A DNA stretch of 64,000 nt from a virus. Below the pieces are notes generated by a model. It saw nothing but the letters and a program-made list of their open reading frames with translations, was not told the DNA's origin and did not search any database. The position numbers were made by a program, and so were the translations under genes. Within the stretch, counting starts at the first letter, position 1. Each line of letters opens with the position of its first letter. Positions 17,836-26,211 of the stretch are shown here, in pieces. The stretch covers positions 1 through 64,000 of the IMG/VR virus record IMGVR_UViG_3300022602_000031; one strand, given 5' to 3'.

Positions 17836-18408
17836 TTATAGTCCTTGATTGCTTGTTATATTTATGCCTTTTTTAACAATGCCTACACCATCGTATGTTA
17901 GCCACGATACTATTACTTCCCTGGCTTCTGTGCTAGGGGTTGTATAATGGCTGAACATACCATATGGAGGGAAAATTACTACTTTTCCAGCACGTGTTGT
18001 TACCGTTTGGTTTTGTGCTGGAAAAACCAATTCCCCACCATTGTTAATTGTGCTTAAATGAAGAACCACGCTGGCATAGCGTAATTCATTCACACCTGCT
18101 ACTATTTCGCTATCACTGTGTAGTTCGCATACATCGCCGGGTTCGTACAAGTGATATTCGTATCCTGTGTCGCTGTTACCGCTGTAACTGGGTCTGTAAT
18201 ACTCGCGTACAGTTTGCTTAATTTTACCAAAAATTTTGCTGAGTTGGTTGTTAACTTCAGCTAACTCTGGGATTTTACTAATTGTTACAGTAACACCCTG
18301 TCTATGATACTCGTTTGCTTCACCGTAAATGCTTTTAGATTCACGTAATTTGCCGCTTAAATAATTTACAATATCTGGACTAACAAAATTGTCCAACTCT
18401 ATAATCAT
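17836..18408 (-). CDS. 2-oxoglutarate/Fe(II) oxygenase, prolyl-4-hydroxylase-like, 190 aa
   Basis: Residues His97-x-Asp99 (ELHSDSE) and His154 (FSHYTTPS) form the iron-binding triad, and Arg163 (EAREVIVSW) would bind 2-oxoglutarate. GGELVFP and AGKVVIFPP are the usual jelly-roll strands. It should hydroxylate a protein side chain or small molecule in the host cytoplasm. The frame is open to 18432, but the ATG at 18408 overlaps the upstream stop as TAATG and is preferred. The gene sits between two fibre genes, so fibre residues are the obvious candidate substrate (inference). Such enzymes are frequent in marine T4-like phages. Confidence 0.85.
   Translation of the reverse strand: MIIELDNFVSPDIVNYLSGKLRESKSIYGEANEYHRQGVTVTISKIPELAEVNNQLSKIFGKIKQTVREYYRPSYSGNSDTGYEYHLYEPGDVCELHSDSEIVAGVNELRYASVVLHLSTINNGGELVFPAQNQTVTTRAGKVVIFPPYGMFSHYTTPSTEAREVIVSWLTYDGVGIVKKGINITSNQGL
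17859..17866 (-). promoter_or_regulatory. T4-type late promoter CATAAATA
   Basis: CATAAATA on the minus strand lies inside the end of the hydroxylase gene. By T4 spacing, transcription would start near 17853, leaving an 18-nt leader with AAGGA before the 615-residue fibre. The first base differs from the T4 consensus T. Confidence 0.5.
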
Positions 18409-20366
18409 TAATAGACTTTCTGTAAAAAGCAAAGTGCGTAGTAAGGTGGGCGATTATCAAATGCTGTACCAGCACCAGTTGACGCAGTATTTCCAGAAAT
18501 AGTTAACGAATGTAAGTGGTCATTGGCAGTATTAATGCTGACGCCAATACCAGTGCTAGCAGTTGTTGTATTCCATAATCTTCCACCGCCACTGGCTACA
18601 CTGGTAGCATCGTATCCAAAACTGTCAACTGATGATCCACTCCAGTTAGCACGGCCGGCAGCAAATGCTAGCTGATCGTCACCCGGCATAACGTGTGCGT
18701 GTCCATTGTCAGTTATTGCCACTCCGTGTGAGTGACTACCAGCAGTATTTGTATTGCCAGTTAATGTTACAAAGTGGTTATGGCTTGGTAACATAGCAGT
18801 AGTTAGTGTAGTGGTGTTTTGACCAGCTGAGTCGCCAACATTATAATTGTTTCCAGCGCCTACAATAAATCTATCTTGTAAATCTGGTGTACCACCAGTG
18901 CCATCACATAAATGCCAGCCACTTGGAATATTAGAAACTAAACCGCCCCACATAATAATCATACCAGTTGGCATAACATTATGAACAAAAGCGGTAGTAG
19001 CTACGTTGGCAGTACGATCATTAGTTGCTGGAGTATTTGCAATAGCATTTACTAAGTTTGCTCGAGTAACAACAGGAGTAGTTATTGATACATTTGCTAG
19101 CGTACCGCCGGTGACCTGTGCGTTGCCAGTGCTAAAGTTTGTAATAGTAGCATTACCAGAACCTAAGTTAGTTAAACCAGCGATACTACCACTGCTGATA
19201 CTAATAGAAGTTGTAGTTAAATTTTGGAAGGATGCGGTTGCCGCACTTAAATTAGTAAGGCCATTAACGTTACCGCCGGTGATAAGAGCATTACCAGTAC
19301 TAAAGTTTGTAGCGGTTTCATTTACCGATGTTGCATTTGTTACAGATGAGTTACCACCAGTAATTTGTGCGTTGCCTGTACGTAAATTAGCAACAATTTC
19401 TGTTGTTACGTTAATGGTAGAAAAAGAACCAGTTGTAGCTGAAATGTTAGCAAGGCCTGTTGCTGTGCCTCCTGTGATTACAGCATTGGCTGTACTGAGA
19501 TTTGTAGCTGTTAATGTTAGGGTTGTTACATTTGATACTGTAATATATCCGCCAGCAATCACAGCGTTAGCTGTACTAAAGTTTGTTATTTGCCCACGAC
19601 TACTTTGTACGTTACCAGTCAATGACCCAACTAGTGTAGTTGCTACAACGTTACCAGTTAAGTTACCAACTACGTCACCAGTTAAGTTACCAAACACTGG
19701 TCCAGTTAATGTGCCAGATATAGACTGAGCAACTACGTTACCGGTTAGGGTACCAACAATGTTGGTATTAATCGAAGCAGTCATTGAACTGTTAAATGTA
19801 ATACCAGGTTTTACTAAGGTAAAACCAGATAATCCTGAAGCAGGAGCAAACGTTGGATCTCCGCTGACTGTAGCAATAACTACATTACCATACTGTAGTT
19901 GAAGAATATTATGTACAGTACCTAGCGTATCAACTACCGGAACAGGTACTGCACCGCTGATACCTTGTGCTCTAGTGTATGCTGGCCCAATTAAATTCCA
20001 ATCAGTTCCATCAAACAAATAAAACTGACTTGTACCAGTATTAAACCAAGTATCGCCGGGTTTAGTACCAGCTGGTTGTAGATTACTTACAATAACACCA
20101 GATACTGGAACATATCCAGCACTTGTAAATACGTTTAATGTTTGTTGTTGTGTGTTAAACCAAAGTTGTCCAGGTACATTTTGACCGCCGGGTGCTGTGT
20201 TTCCCGCAAAATTCTCTAGTAGATATACTAAGTTTTGGTTAAGATACTGCCCATAGCCTACATAATTTGGGCCAGGGAAAGTCAGCGAGGTTGAATTGTC
20301 TGCAAACCCGTCGTTAATTGTTTGTATTAATACGTTGCCGTTATAATGATTAATTGTGTATGGCAT
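18408..20366 (-). CDS. Tail-fibre protein with phage tail-collar tip, 652 aa
   Basis: The N-terminus (NYVGYGQYLNQNLVYLLENFA, GQLWFNTQQQTLNVF, DTWFNTGTSQFYLFDGTDW) is the same anchor as in the other long fibres. A rod of repeated NFSTGNA..TGG units spans about residues 270-440. The C-terminal tip has GMIIMWGG, PSGWHLCDGTGGTPDLQDRF, PSHNH and HSHG motifs and ends RPPYYALCFLQKVY. This is the tail-collar domain found in T4 gp12 and many short or side fibres; its His residues often bind metal. It likely touches the host surface. Its stop is coupled to the hydroxylase start (TAATG). Confidence 0.85.
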   Translation of the reverse strand: MPYTINHYNGNVLIQTINDGFADNSTSLTFPGPNYVGYGQYLNQNLVYLLENFAGNTAPGGQNVPGQLWFNTQQQTLNVFTSAGYVPVSGVIVSNLQPAGTKPGDTWFNTGTSQFYLFDGTDWNLIGPAYTRAQGISGAVPVPVVDTLGTVHNILQLQYGNVVIATVSGDPTFAPASGLSGFTLVKPGITFNSSMTASINTNIVGTLTGNVVAQSISGTLTGPVFGNLTGDVVGNLTGNVVATTLVGSLTGNVQSSRGQITNFSTANAVIAGGYITVSNVTTLTLTATNLSTANAVITGGTATGLANISATTGSFSTINVTTEIVANLRTGNAQITGGNSSVTNATSVNETATNFSTGNALITGGNVNGLTNLSAATASFQNLTTTSISISSGSIAGLTNLGSGNATITNFSTGNAQVTGGTLANVSITTPVVTRANLVNAIANTPATNDRTANVATTAFVHNVMPTGMIIMWGGLVSNIPSGWHLCDGTGGTPDLQDRFIVGAGNNYNVGDSAGQNTTTLTTAMLPSHNHFVTLTGNTNTAGSHSHGVAITDNGHAHVMPGDDQLAFAAGRANWSGSSVDSFGYDATSVASGGGRLWNTTTASTGIGVSINTANDHLHSLTISGNTASTGAGTAFDNRPPYYALCFLQKVY

Positions 20367-20400
20367 ATTTTATTCCGTTATACTGTACTTATCAAAATTA

Positions 20401-20712
20401 TTACTTTGGTACTGTAGTGTAATTTGGGTCTTGTTGTGGCCCCCAATAAATTCTTACTAGCCCCGGCGCACCTGCGCCTCCGCCCCAGTTAAGTGGACCG
20501 GTTCTATCTGTAAATCCTGCTCCACCGCCGCCGGCTCCATAGCCTTGGCCGTCTTTGCCGGTGCTATCCCCAGGGACGCCGCCAGCGCCACCTGTGCCAA
20601 AAGGTGTACTGCCACCTGCACCGCCGGATCCTGAACTGCTATCTCCGCTACCGCCTTGCCCGTCAGCACCTGGGCTGCCGTTTGGGGTTCCACCTGCTCC
20701 ACCGCCTGCCAT
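20401..20712 (-). CDS. Glycine-rich tail protein or remnant, 103 aa
   Basis: Almost half the residues are Gly (GGAGGTPNGSPGADGQGG...), and it ends GAPGLVRIYWGPQQDPNY, the type of C-terminus that closes glycine-rich domains of phage tail proteins. It follows the 588-residue protein by one base. It may be a genuine small fibre-tip subunit, or the original end of a larger glycine-rich protein left behind when the KIICT module was inserted. It has no other recognisable motif. Confidence 0.5.
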   Translation of the reverse strand: MAGGGAGGTPNGSPGADGQGGSGDSSSGSGGAGGSTPFGTGGAGGVPGDSTGKDGQGYGAGGGGAGFTDRTGPLNWGGGAGAPGLVRIYWGPQQDPNYTTVPK

Positions 20713-20713
20713 A

Positions 20714-22480
20714 TTATTTGCCCTTTCCTATTAGTACAATAGCTCTTAATAATACAAATACCGCAATAAGAGCTAGCCCTTTAACAAATCCTGCTGGTTT
20801 ACGTGCTGGCCCAAATATCCGACGCCATACTCCTACAGCATAACTGATTGGTGTACCTACAATCATCAGTGCTAATCCTGTACGATCGTTTTTGTGTGCC
20901 ATCCAATTGGCCCACGGTGTTGCTATTGCCTGTGCCCATCGAGTGGACCACTGTTGTGCCGCTGTGCTAAATTCATCATCTGACATCCAAGGCATCATCT
21001 TAGGACCTTGCCCGTTCATCCAATCAACTACAATTTCAGCCCAGGCACGATATCCGTTATAAATGTCTGGGTAACTTTCAACTAAACGAGCGCCAAACGC
21101 TTGGTCGGCTTCGTAAATATCTTTGGGTAGTAGTCCAAGTTCATAGAGCTTAGTACAGATGATCTTGCCGCCACCACCCCCACCGGTATCTGCGCTGGCT
21201 CCACCGCCGCCTCCACGTCCACCTGTAACCACAATATGTCCGTCTAAACCTGTAATTGCTGTGCTTGAGCCAGGTGCTCCGCCAGGTGCTCCGGTTGTTC
21301 TTCCGACTACTGGTGCTCCACCGCCGCCTTGACCAATAGTAATAGTCAGTTGCTCGCCAGGACTTACTGTCATAGTTTGTCCTTGTACGTAGCCAGCTCC
21401 ACCACCACCGCCTCCAGCATCACCTACACCTACTTCTTCTCCACCTCCGCCGCCACCTCCGCCAGCAACGGCATCTATGGTAACCTGGAAAATTCCAGGT
21501 GGAACTGTAAATGTATAGGTATTAGTAGTGCCAGACAAACTGTTATTAACAGCCTGTACATACTCGGCAGCCTGTATACAACTTATAAAACTATTTTGTT
21601 GTGCTTCATTGCCGCCGTCTAGTGTTGGGTCAAACACGTAATTTAAGAATGTACCAATTGGATCGCTAGAATCAGCTATGTCTACTGGATTTCCATTTTT
21701 ATCAATTACTACTACTGCGCCGGAGCTGAATGCGTTTGGTGCTATAACATTGTTGGCAGTAATAGGATAAGGTGTAACCTGGCTTAGATAAAATAATTGG
21801 TTGGACGCACGAACACTACTTGCGTAATCTAGCTGTCCGGCGTTGGTGTTGTTTACACCTTGTGCTAACTTTGCCGCATCGGCAGGTAAAACCCCAGACA
21901 GGACTCCTTGAGATGTTGTTAAATCTAGTGTACCATCTGGGTTAAATGTAATTTTACCAGTGCTCGGAAAGAATTGTTTCCATTCTCCGTTGATCTTTGT
22001 CCACCCTTGTGCTACTTCAACAAAAGGACCAAACCCGCTTGGGGCGCCTTTGGTTGTAAATATAGATTCTGATGCTGGTGTATCTGTAGTATAAGTATGT
22101 GTCCAGGTATATCCATCAAAAGATATATCCCCGCCACTGAATAAACGTGATGGGCTAACATAACTTATTATTACTTTACCATCAGCACTGGCACCCAAGC
22201 CTGAATCTGTTTCAACACATCCAGACGGTACTAGACTTCCGCCATTACTTCCGCTATAAGCACCATCGTTTTCGCCGTATTGGTTTCCGCCAACACCACC
22301 GCCGTAGCCTCCACCTCCACCACCACCTCCCCCGCCCTGGGGTCCTGTGTTGTGTCCACCACCTCCCCCGCCACCACCACCTCCGTAGATACGGCCGCCT
22401 CCCACTTTAGTCTGGGTAGCACTATCTCCTAGGGGTTCACCTAGAGAATATAATTGGCGTCGGCTATAGTATTGGCTCAT
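20714..22480 (-). CDS. Glycine-rich tail structural protein with KIICT C-terminal module, 588 aa
   Basis: It begins YYSRRQLYSLGEPLGDSAT, a start I know from structural proteins of marine phages, then runs through a Gly-rich domain, a GKVIISY strand, a mixed middle domain and a second Gly-rich domain. From about residue 439 the composition changes sharply to a helical module beginning KIICTKLYELGLL, with WAEIVVDWM and IATPWANWMA. It ends in two hydrophobic stretches (LALMIVGTPISYAVG and KGLALIAVFVLLRAIVLIG) that could enter a membrane. The module is shared with the protein at 23,104. It is probably an adhesin or tip; it overlaps the GNAT-like gene by ATGA. Confidence 0.7.
   Translation of the reverse strand: MSQYYSRRQLYSLGEPLGDSATQTKVGGGRIYGGGGGGGGGGHNTGPQGGGGGGGGGGYGGGVGGNQYGENDGAYSGSNGGSLVPSGCVETDSGLGASADGKVIISYVSPSRLFSGGDISFDGYTWTHTYTTDTPASESIFTTKGAPSGFGPFVEVAQGWTKINGEWKQFFPSTGKITFNPDGTLDLTTSQGVLSGVLPADAAKLAQGVNNTNAGQLDYASSVRASNQLFYLSQVTPYPITANNVIAPNAFSSGAVVVIDKNGNPVDIADSSDPIGTFLNYVFDPTLDGGNEAQQNSFISCIQAAEYVQAVNNSLSGTTNTYTFTVPPGIFQVTIDAVAGGGGGGGGEEVGVGDAGGGGGGAGYVQGQTMTVSPGEQLTITIGQGGGGAPVVGRTTGAPGGAPGSSTAITGLDGHIVVTGGRGGGGGASADTGGGGGGKIICTKLYELGLLPKDIYEADQAFGARLVESYPDIYNGYRAWAEIVVDWMNGQGPKMMPWMSDDEFSTAAQQWSTRWAQAIATPWANWMAHKNDRTGLALMIVGTPISYAVGVWRRIFGPARKPAGFVKGLALIAVFVLLRAIVLIGKGK
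20717..21166 (-). repeat. KIICT module, copy 1 (coding)
   Basis: The last ~150 codons of the 588-residue protein repeat those at 23,107-23,565. The proteins agree at most positions, while the DNA differs at many third positions, so the duplication is old or kept by selection. Confidence 0.8.
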
Positions 22481-22911
22481 AATTTAGTTTCTACAACAAT
22501 TCCTCGTTCACGGTATCCAAACATTCTGGCATATCGCGCCATACTTTTTCTAACAAACCCTTGTATTTTAGTAGCACCATATGATTTTAATATACGTTCT
22601 AATTGAGCATTTGTAGCAGGGTTGCTAACTAAGTGCCCACCTATATAAGTCATAAATGCTACCTTATCGTTGGGATATTCAATAAAAGTAAATGTTGCGG
22701 CTCCGTGTATTTCCTTATTTTCATCTTCTGCTATTAGCAGTATCCATCTATCTGTTACTATCAATTCTAATTTAATCTGCTCAATAGTATGATCACCATA
22801 CCCCCAAGGTTGAGCTCGACCAATGTATTCCTCTACTTTAGGCCATAACGCTGTTAGCTCTGGCCCAATGACTCGGCGTACTGTTAGGCCTGTGATTGGT
22901 TTGTTTTCCAT
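22477..22911 (-). CDS. GNAT-like acyltransferase, 144 aa
   Basis: The length and the strand WILLIAEDENKEIHGAATFTF, followed by VAFMTYIGGHLV and a helix with ARYARMFGYRERG, follow the GNAT N-acetyltransferase fold. However, the usual acetyl-CoA loop (Q/RxxGxG/A) is not clear, so it may have lost catalysis. Related small proteins occur beside tail genes of marine podo- and myophages, where they may be structural or assembly factors. It lies between the two genes bearing KIICT modules and overlaps both neighbours. Confidence 0.55.
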   Translation of the reverse strand: MENKPITGLTVRRVIGPELTALWPKVEEYIGRAQPWGYGDHTIEQIKLELIVTDRWILLIAEDENKEIHGAATFTFIEYPNDKVAFMTYIGGHLVSNPATNAQLERILKSYGATKIQGFVRKSMARYARMFGYRERGIVVETKL

Positions 22912-23102
22912 GCTTCAAAATTAGCAATAACTGGATGAGCAATATTTCTATCTTGACCGCTGATATGTAGTAACAAAGGTAAATTTGGCATTAACTTTAA
23001 CATTAATCCAGTATTGTTTACCAGTATGTTGTACAGTTGATCGCGTTCAGCATCACTTAAACTATTGATAACCTGTTCACTTAAACTATCTATTGTATAC
23101 AT
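22884..23102 (-). CDS. Small helical hypothetical protein, 72 aa
   Basis: MYTIDSLSEQVINSLSDAERDQLYNILVN forms one predicted amphipathic helix, and a second hydrophobic stretch LMLKLMPNLPLLLHI follows. I do not recognise it. It begins one base after the 341-residue tail gene and overlaps the GNAT-like gene by 28 nt, so it is probably translated together with them, perhaps as an assembly partner of the glycine-rich tail proteins. Confidence 0.5.
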   Translation of the reverse strand: MYTIDSLSEQVINSLSDAERDQLYNILVNNTGLMLKLMPNLPLLLHISGQDRNIAHPVIANFEAWKTNQSQA

Positions 23103-23103
23103 T

Positions 23104-24129
23104 TTATTTTCCTAACAATTTTCCAATGGTTACTACAGTTCGTAGTAGCGTAAATACACCAATTAAGGCTAGCCCTTTAACAAATCCAGCTGGCTTTTTG
23201 CTGGCACCAAATACTCGACGCCATACACCTACCCCGTAACTAATTGGAGTACCAACTACCATTAAGGCAAATCCAGTACGGCTGTTGCGATTAGCCATCC
23301 AATTGGCCCAAGGAGTTGCTATTGCCTGTGCCCACCGAGTGGACCAGTTAATTTGTGCCTGCCGACGTTGCTCTGTGTCACGTATCCAGAACATCATTTG
23401 TGGGCCATCACCCGACATCCAATCGACTACTATTTCTGCCCAAGCTCTATAGCCATTATATACATCTGGGTAACGTTCAACTAAGCGAGCACCAAATGCT
23501 TGGTCTGCCGCATAAATGTCTTCAGGCAATAATCCCAACTGATATAGTTTGGTACAGATGATCTTGCCACCACCGCCACCCCCAACATATTGATTACCAC
23601 CAGATGTTTTGTCTTGTCCGGGTAATCCATATTGGTGTCCGTCGCTAGTATAGCCTTGATTTGCTCGACCATCAGAGCTGGCTCCGCCGCCACCTCCACC
23701 TCCGCCGCCTCCGGCAACGATTTTTAATTGTTTGTTTAGCAATAGTACGGTTGCTCCACCACCACCGCCTCCAGAGTTACCACCACCGGATCCAGCCGAT
23801 CCACCATTGGCTCCATTGAATCCTAGATTGTTTGCGCCACCACTGCCACCTCCAGCTCCGGCGCCTCCTGAACCTGCTCCGCCACCTGCGCCAATAGCTA
23901 CAGTAATTTGATCGCTATAGCCTAGTGTAAGATTGCCAGTGACCTGACGCCCGTTATAACCAGGGTATCCATTGCCGCCACCAGATCCACCACTGCCGCC
24001 AATAATTGTAACGCTAACAACAACAGTATTACCAGTATTACTGGCCAGTGGATTATTGTGGTCGGCTACCCTCGGAGTAGTTTCGACCCAAAGTCCGTTC
24101 TTTTTAACAAATATTCCACGTCCGTACAT
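23104..24129 (-). CDS. Glycine-rich tail protein with KIICT C-terminal module, 341 aa
   Basis: A short N-terminal anchor (MYGRGIFVKKNGLWVET) leads into about 130 residues dominated by Gly, with strands VVVSVTIIGGSGG and QLKIVAGGGG like those of glycine-rich tail tips. From about residue 189 it switches to KIICTKLYQLGLLPEDIYAAD, the same helical, hydrophobic-ended module as in the 588-residue protein. It begins three nt after the 690-residue fibre stop. A host-contacting tip protein is likely; the module's hydrophobic tail suggests membrane contact but this is inference. Confidence 0.68.
   Translation of the reverse strand: MYGRGIFVKKNGLWVETTPRVADHNNPLASNTGNTVVVSVTIIGGSGGSGGGNGYPGYNGRQVTGNLTLGYSDQITVAIGAGGGAGSGGAGAGGGSGGANNLGFNGANGGSAGSGGGNSGGGGGGATVLLLNKQLKIVAGGGGGGGGGGASSDGRANQGYTSDGHQYGLPGQDKTSGGNQYVGGGGGGKIICTKLYQLGLLPEDIYAADQAFGARLVERYPDVYNGYRAWAEIVVDWMSGDGPQMMFWIRDTEQRRQAQINWSTRWAQAIATPWANWMANRNSRTGFALMVVGTPISYGVGVWRRVFGASKKPAGFVKGLALIGVFTLLRTVVTIGKLLGK
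23107..23565 (-). repeat. KIICT module, copy 2 (coding)
   Basis: This is the partner of 20,717-21,166: the same order of motifs (KIICT, YNGYRAWAEIVVDWM, WAQAIATPWANWMA, KPAGFVKGLALI) with a variable linker around MPWMSDDEF / MFWIRDTEQ. Confidence 0.8.
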
Positions 24130-24132
24130 GAC

Positions 24133-26205
24133 TTAGCTTACTTGGAACCAGAAGTCGCCATCATTACCACCGCTTGGTGGCTGGCTACTTACTGTATAGT
24201 TGAATTTCTGACCCTGGATACTTTGAGCAACATAGGCTGTAGTTGCTATGCGTGTTGTACTATCTCCACTTAGTGGTGTTCCAACATTTGACTGCCAGGT
24301 TAAACTTGACAGCGTAGGAGCTGCCGCGTTGCCTGTTAGTGTTGGACTGTCAATGTTTGCTTTGAGAGCATTTAACTGTGCTATTTGTGTATTCAAATAG
24401 TTTGTTAATGTAGTTACACGATTAACATAATCGCCATAGACTAAATTTGCTGTAGCATCAACATAAGCCGTAGTAGCGATGTTAGCACTATTATCACCAA
24501 GTCCAGGATATTGTAAACCTGTACTGTATAATTGTATGCCAGTAATCGCGTTGTTTAAATTAATGCCGTTAACAGCCATTATACTTGGCTGTGCTACGTT
24601 TAATGATCCACTTACTACAGATACATTAACTTGGGTAGCACCATTTACCGCATCTTGAACAGCAAAATTAGCTGTGGTATGTGTTCGGCCTGTGTACAAA
24701 TATTGAATATTGTTGGGGTCAATGTAACTAAATGAATTAGCGTAGACATTACCGTAGACAATATAACTATTACCTGTAGCTGTATTTTCAATCAAACTGT
24801 TTAGTGAATAGTTTGTATTTGGTTGCCAGGTTTGGGCAACTAATATCTGTGTTAGGTAATCGCCTTCGTTGAATACACCCGATGGACTTTCTAGAGTAAT
24901 TACGTATTCACTGCCTTGTAGACTAGAAATATAATTGTTCATAGTCTGTACGTTTGGTGCTGTTGGTATGCCAGTAAACGCAGGGCTATCAGTAGTTGCC
25001 AAATATGACAAATAATTATCTATAGAATTGATTTCAGTCTGTACAATGCCAAATTCAATATTGGCAAAATTAAATCTAGAATCAGTTGAAGAACTTAATG
25101 TAGAAACATTTGAATTAATCAATGCCTGTGCGGTTGTAAGGTTAGCTGTTGCTTGAGCAATAATAACCTGTAGCTCTGAGCCAATGCTAGTTGAAAAATC
25201 TGATAATGTATTATTAACCTGTCCAGTTAATGTTGTAACATTGGCATTGATACCAGATTGAATACTGTCAACATAATTTTTAGTAGCAATACCTTTTGAT
25301 GTTACAGGATCACCATAAACAGTTGCTAAACCAGTTACACCATCAATGTGTAAAGTATTGATATTGCCCAGGCCTGAATTTACATAAAAATTAACATTGC
25401 CTTGGTAAGCGTTGTTGTGTACAGCAATATTATTGTTACTAGTAAAGCGTATGTTAGCGTAACCAAATGTAATGTTTCCTGCAACACTAATGTCTGACGC
25501 AAACGCATTATATTGATCTCTGCGAGCAAATTGTGCAGGAGTGATGTTGGCCAATAAAGTACTGTTGGTAGCAGTACCATTATATAAACTATTATTGTTT
25601 GTGTTAAGATTAATTCCTGGCTTGATAGTTGTAAAACCAGCAATAGGAGTTAATGGAGTAAAAGTAGAATCGTAATTTGTAACACTAATTAAATTGCCAC
25701 TACTGTAGGCATTTACTACGACATGGTATATACCAGCTGGATCTAATATTGTTTCTACAAAACTACCGCTCTTGCCATAGGTAGAGCTAGCCTGCGGGCC
25801 AATCAACTGCCACTGAGTACCGTCCCAGGTATTAAGTTGGTTGTTGACGTTGTCGTACCATTGATCACCGGCGTGTAGTGTGATGTTGCCGGATGCTAGT
25901 GGAGCAGAACTAGCAATAATGCGTCCTGTTGAATAATTCCAATTGGAGCCATCATATACACGCAGTACCTGATTGGTAGTATCATACCAAACTGTACCTG
26001 TTTGTGTGTTTAATGCCGCTACTGTCTGACTAGGCGGTAGCGTGTCGGCAAAGTTTTCTAATAGACGAACAAAGTTTTGATTTTGTGCGTCGCCGTAAGA
26101 TGGGGTATTGCGGCCAATAAGATTAACGCCGGTACTGGAATCAATGTATCCATCGCCTAGGTTAATTAATACGGTTCCGTCTGTTCTGGTTAAGTTATAG
26201 GCCAT
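24133..26205 (-). CDS. Tail-fibre protein, paralogue with shared N-terminal anchor, 690 aa
   Basis: The anchor domain is clear: NTPSYGDAQNQNFVRLLENFA, then GTVWYDTTNQVLRVYDGSNW and DQWYDNVNNQLNTWDGTQW, then GFTTIKPGINLN. The rest is a long beta/helical rod with Ser/Thr/Asn-rich repeats, coiled-coil-like stretches around residues 315-395 (STSIGSELQVIIAQATANL) and repeated DSTTRIATTAYV-like units (ANIATTAYVDA, TTRIATTAYVAQ). It ends PPSGGNDGDFWFQVS, unlike the tips of its two paralogues. It is the first fibre gene after the baseplate block. Confidence 0.75.
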   Translation of the reverse strand: MAYNLTRTDGTVLINLGDGYIDSSTGVNLIGRNTPSYGDAQNQNFVRLLENFADTLPPSQTVAALNTQTGTVWYDTTNQVLRVYDGSNWNYSTGRIIASSAPLASGNITLHAGDQWYDNVNNQLNTWDGTQWQLIGPQASSTYGKSGSFVETILDPAGIYHVVVNAYSSGNLISVTNYDSTFTPLTPIAGFTTIKPGINLNTNNNSLYNGTATNSTLLANITPAQFARRDQYNAFASDISVAGNITFGYANIRFTSNNNIAVHNNAYQGNVNFYVNSGLGNINTLHIDGVTGLATVYGDPVTSKGIATKNYVDSIQSGINANVTTLTGQVNNTLSDFSTSIGSELQVIIAQATANLTTAQALINSNVSTLSSSTDSRFNFANIEFGIVQTEINSIDNYLSYLATTDSPAFTGIPTAPNVQTMNNYISSLQGSEYVITLESPSGVFNEGDYLTQILVAQTWQPNTNYSLNSLIENTATGNSYIVYGNVYANSFSYIDPNNIQYLYTGRTHTTANFAVQDAVNGATQVNVSVVSGSLNVAQPSIMAVNGINLNNAITGIQLYSTGLQYPGLGDNSANIATTAYVDATANLVYGDYVNRVTTLTNYLNTQIAQLNALKANIDSPTLTGNAAAPTLSSLTWQSNVGTPLSGDSTTRIATTAYVAQSIQGQKFNYTVSSQPPSGGNDGDFWFQVS

Positions 26206-26211
26206 ATTCTA

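Noticed and set aside
19006-19728. Long plus-strand open frame opposite the collar-tip fibre
   Set aside because: It is antisense to a clear fibre gene whose Thr/Val/Asn repeats avoid stops on the other strand. Its protein is a Val/Pro-rich mirror of those repeats, with no ribosome-binding site or family resemblance.
20391-20398. GATAAGTA as a late promoter before the collar-tip fibre
   Set aside because: One mismatch in the conserved AAATA part; too weak without RNA data.
20401-24129. Dense GC-rich repeats that could be taken for a CRISPR array or satellite
   Set aside because: They are Gly codon runs (GGN) in frame within tail proteins; no regular spacer length or repeat unit.
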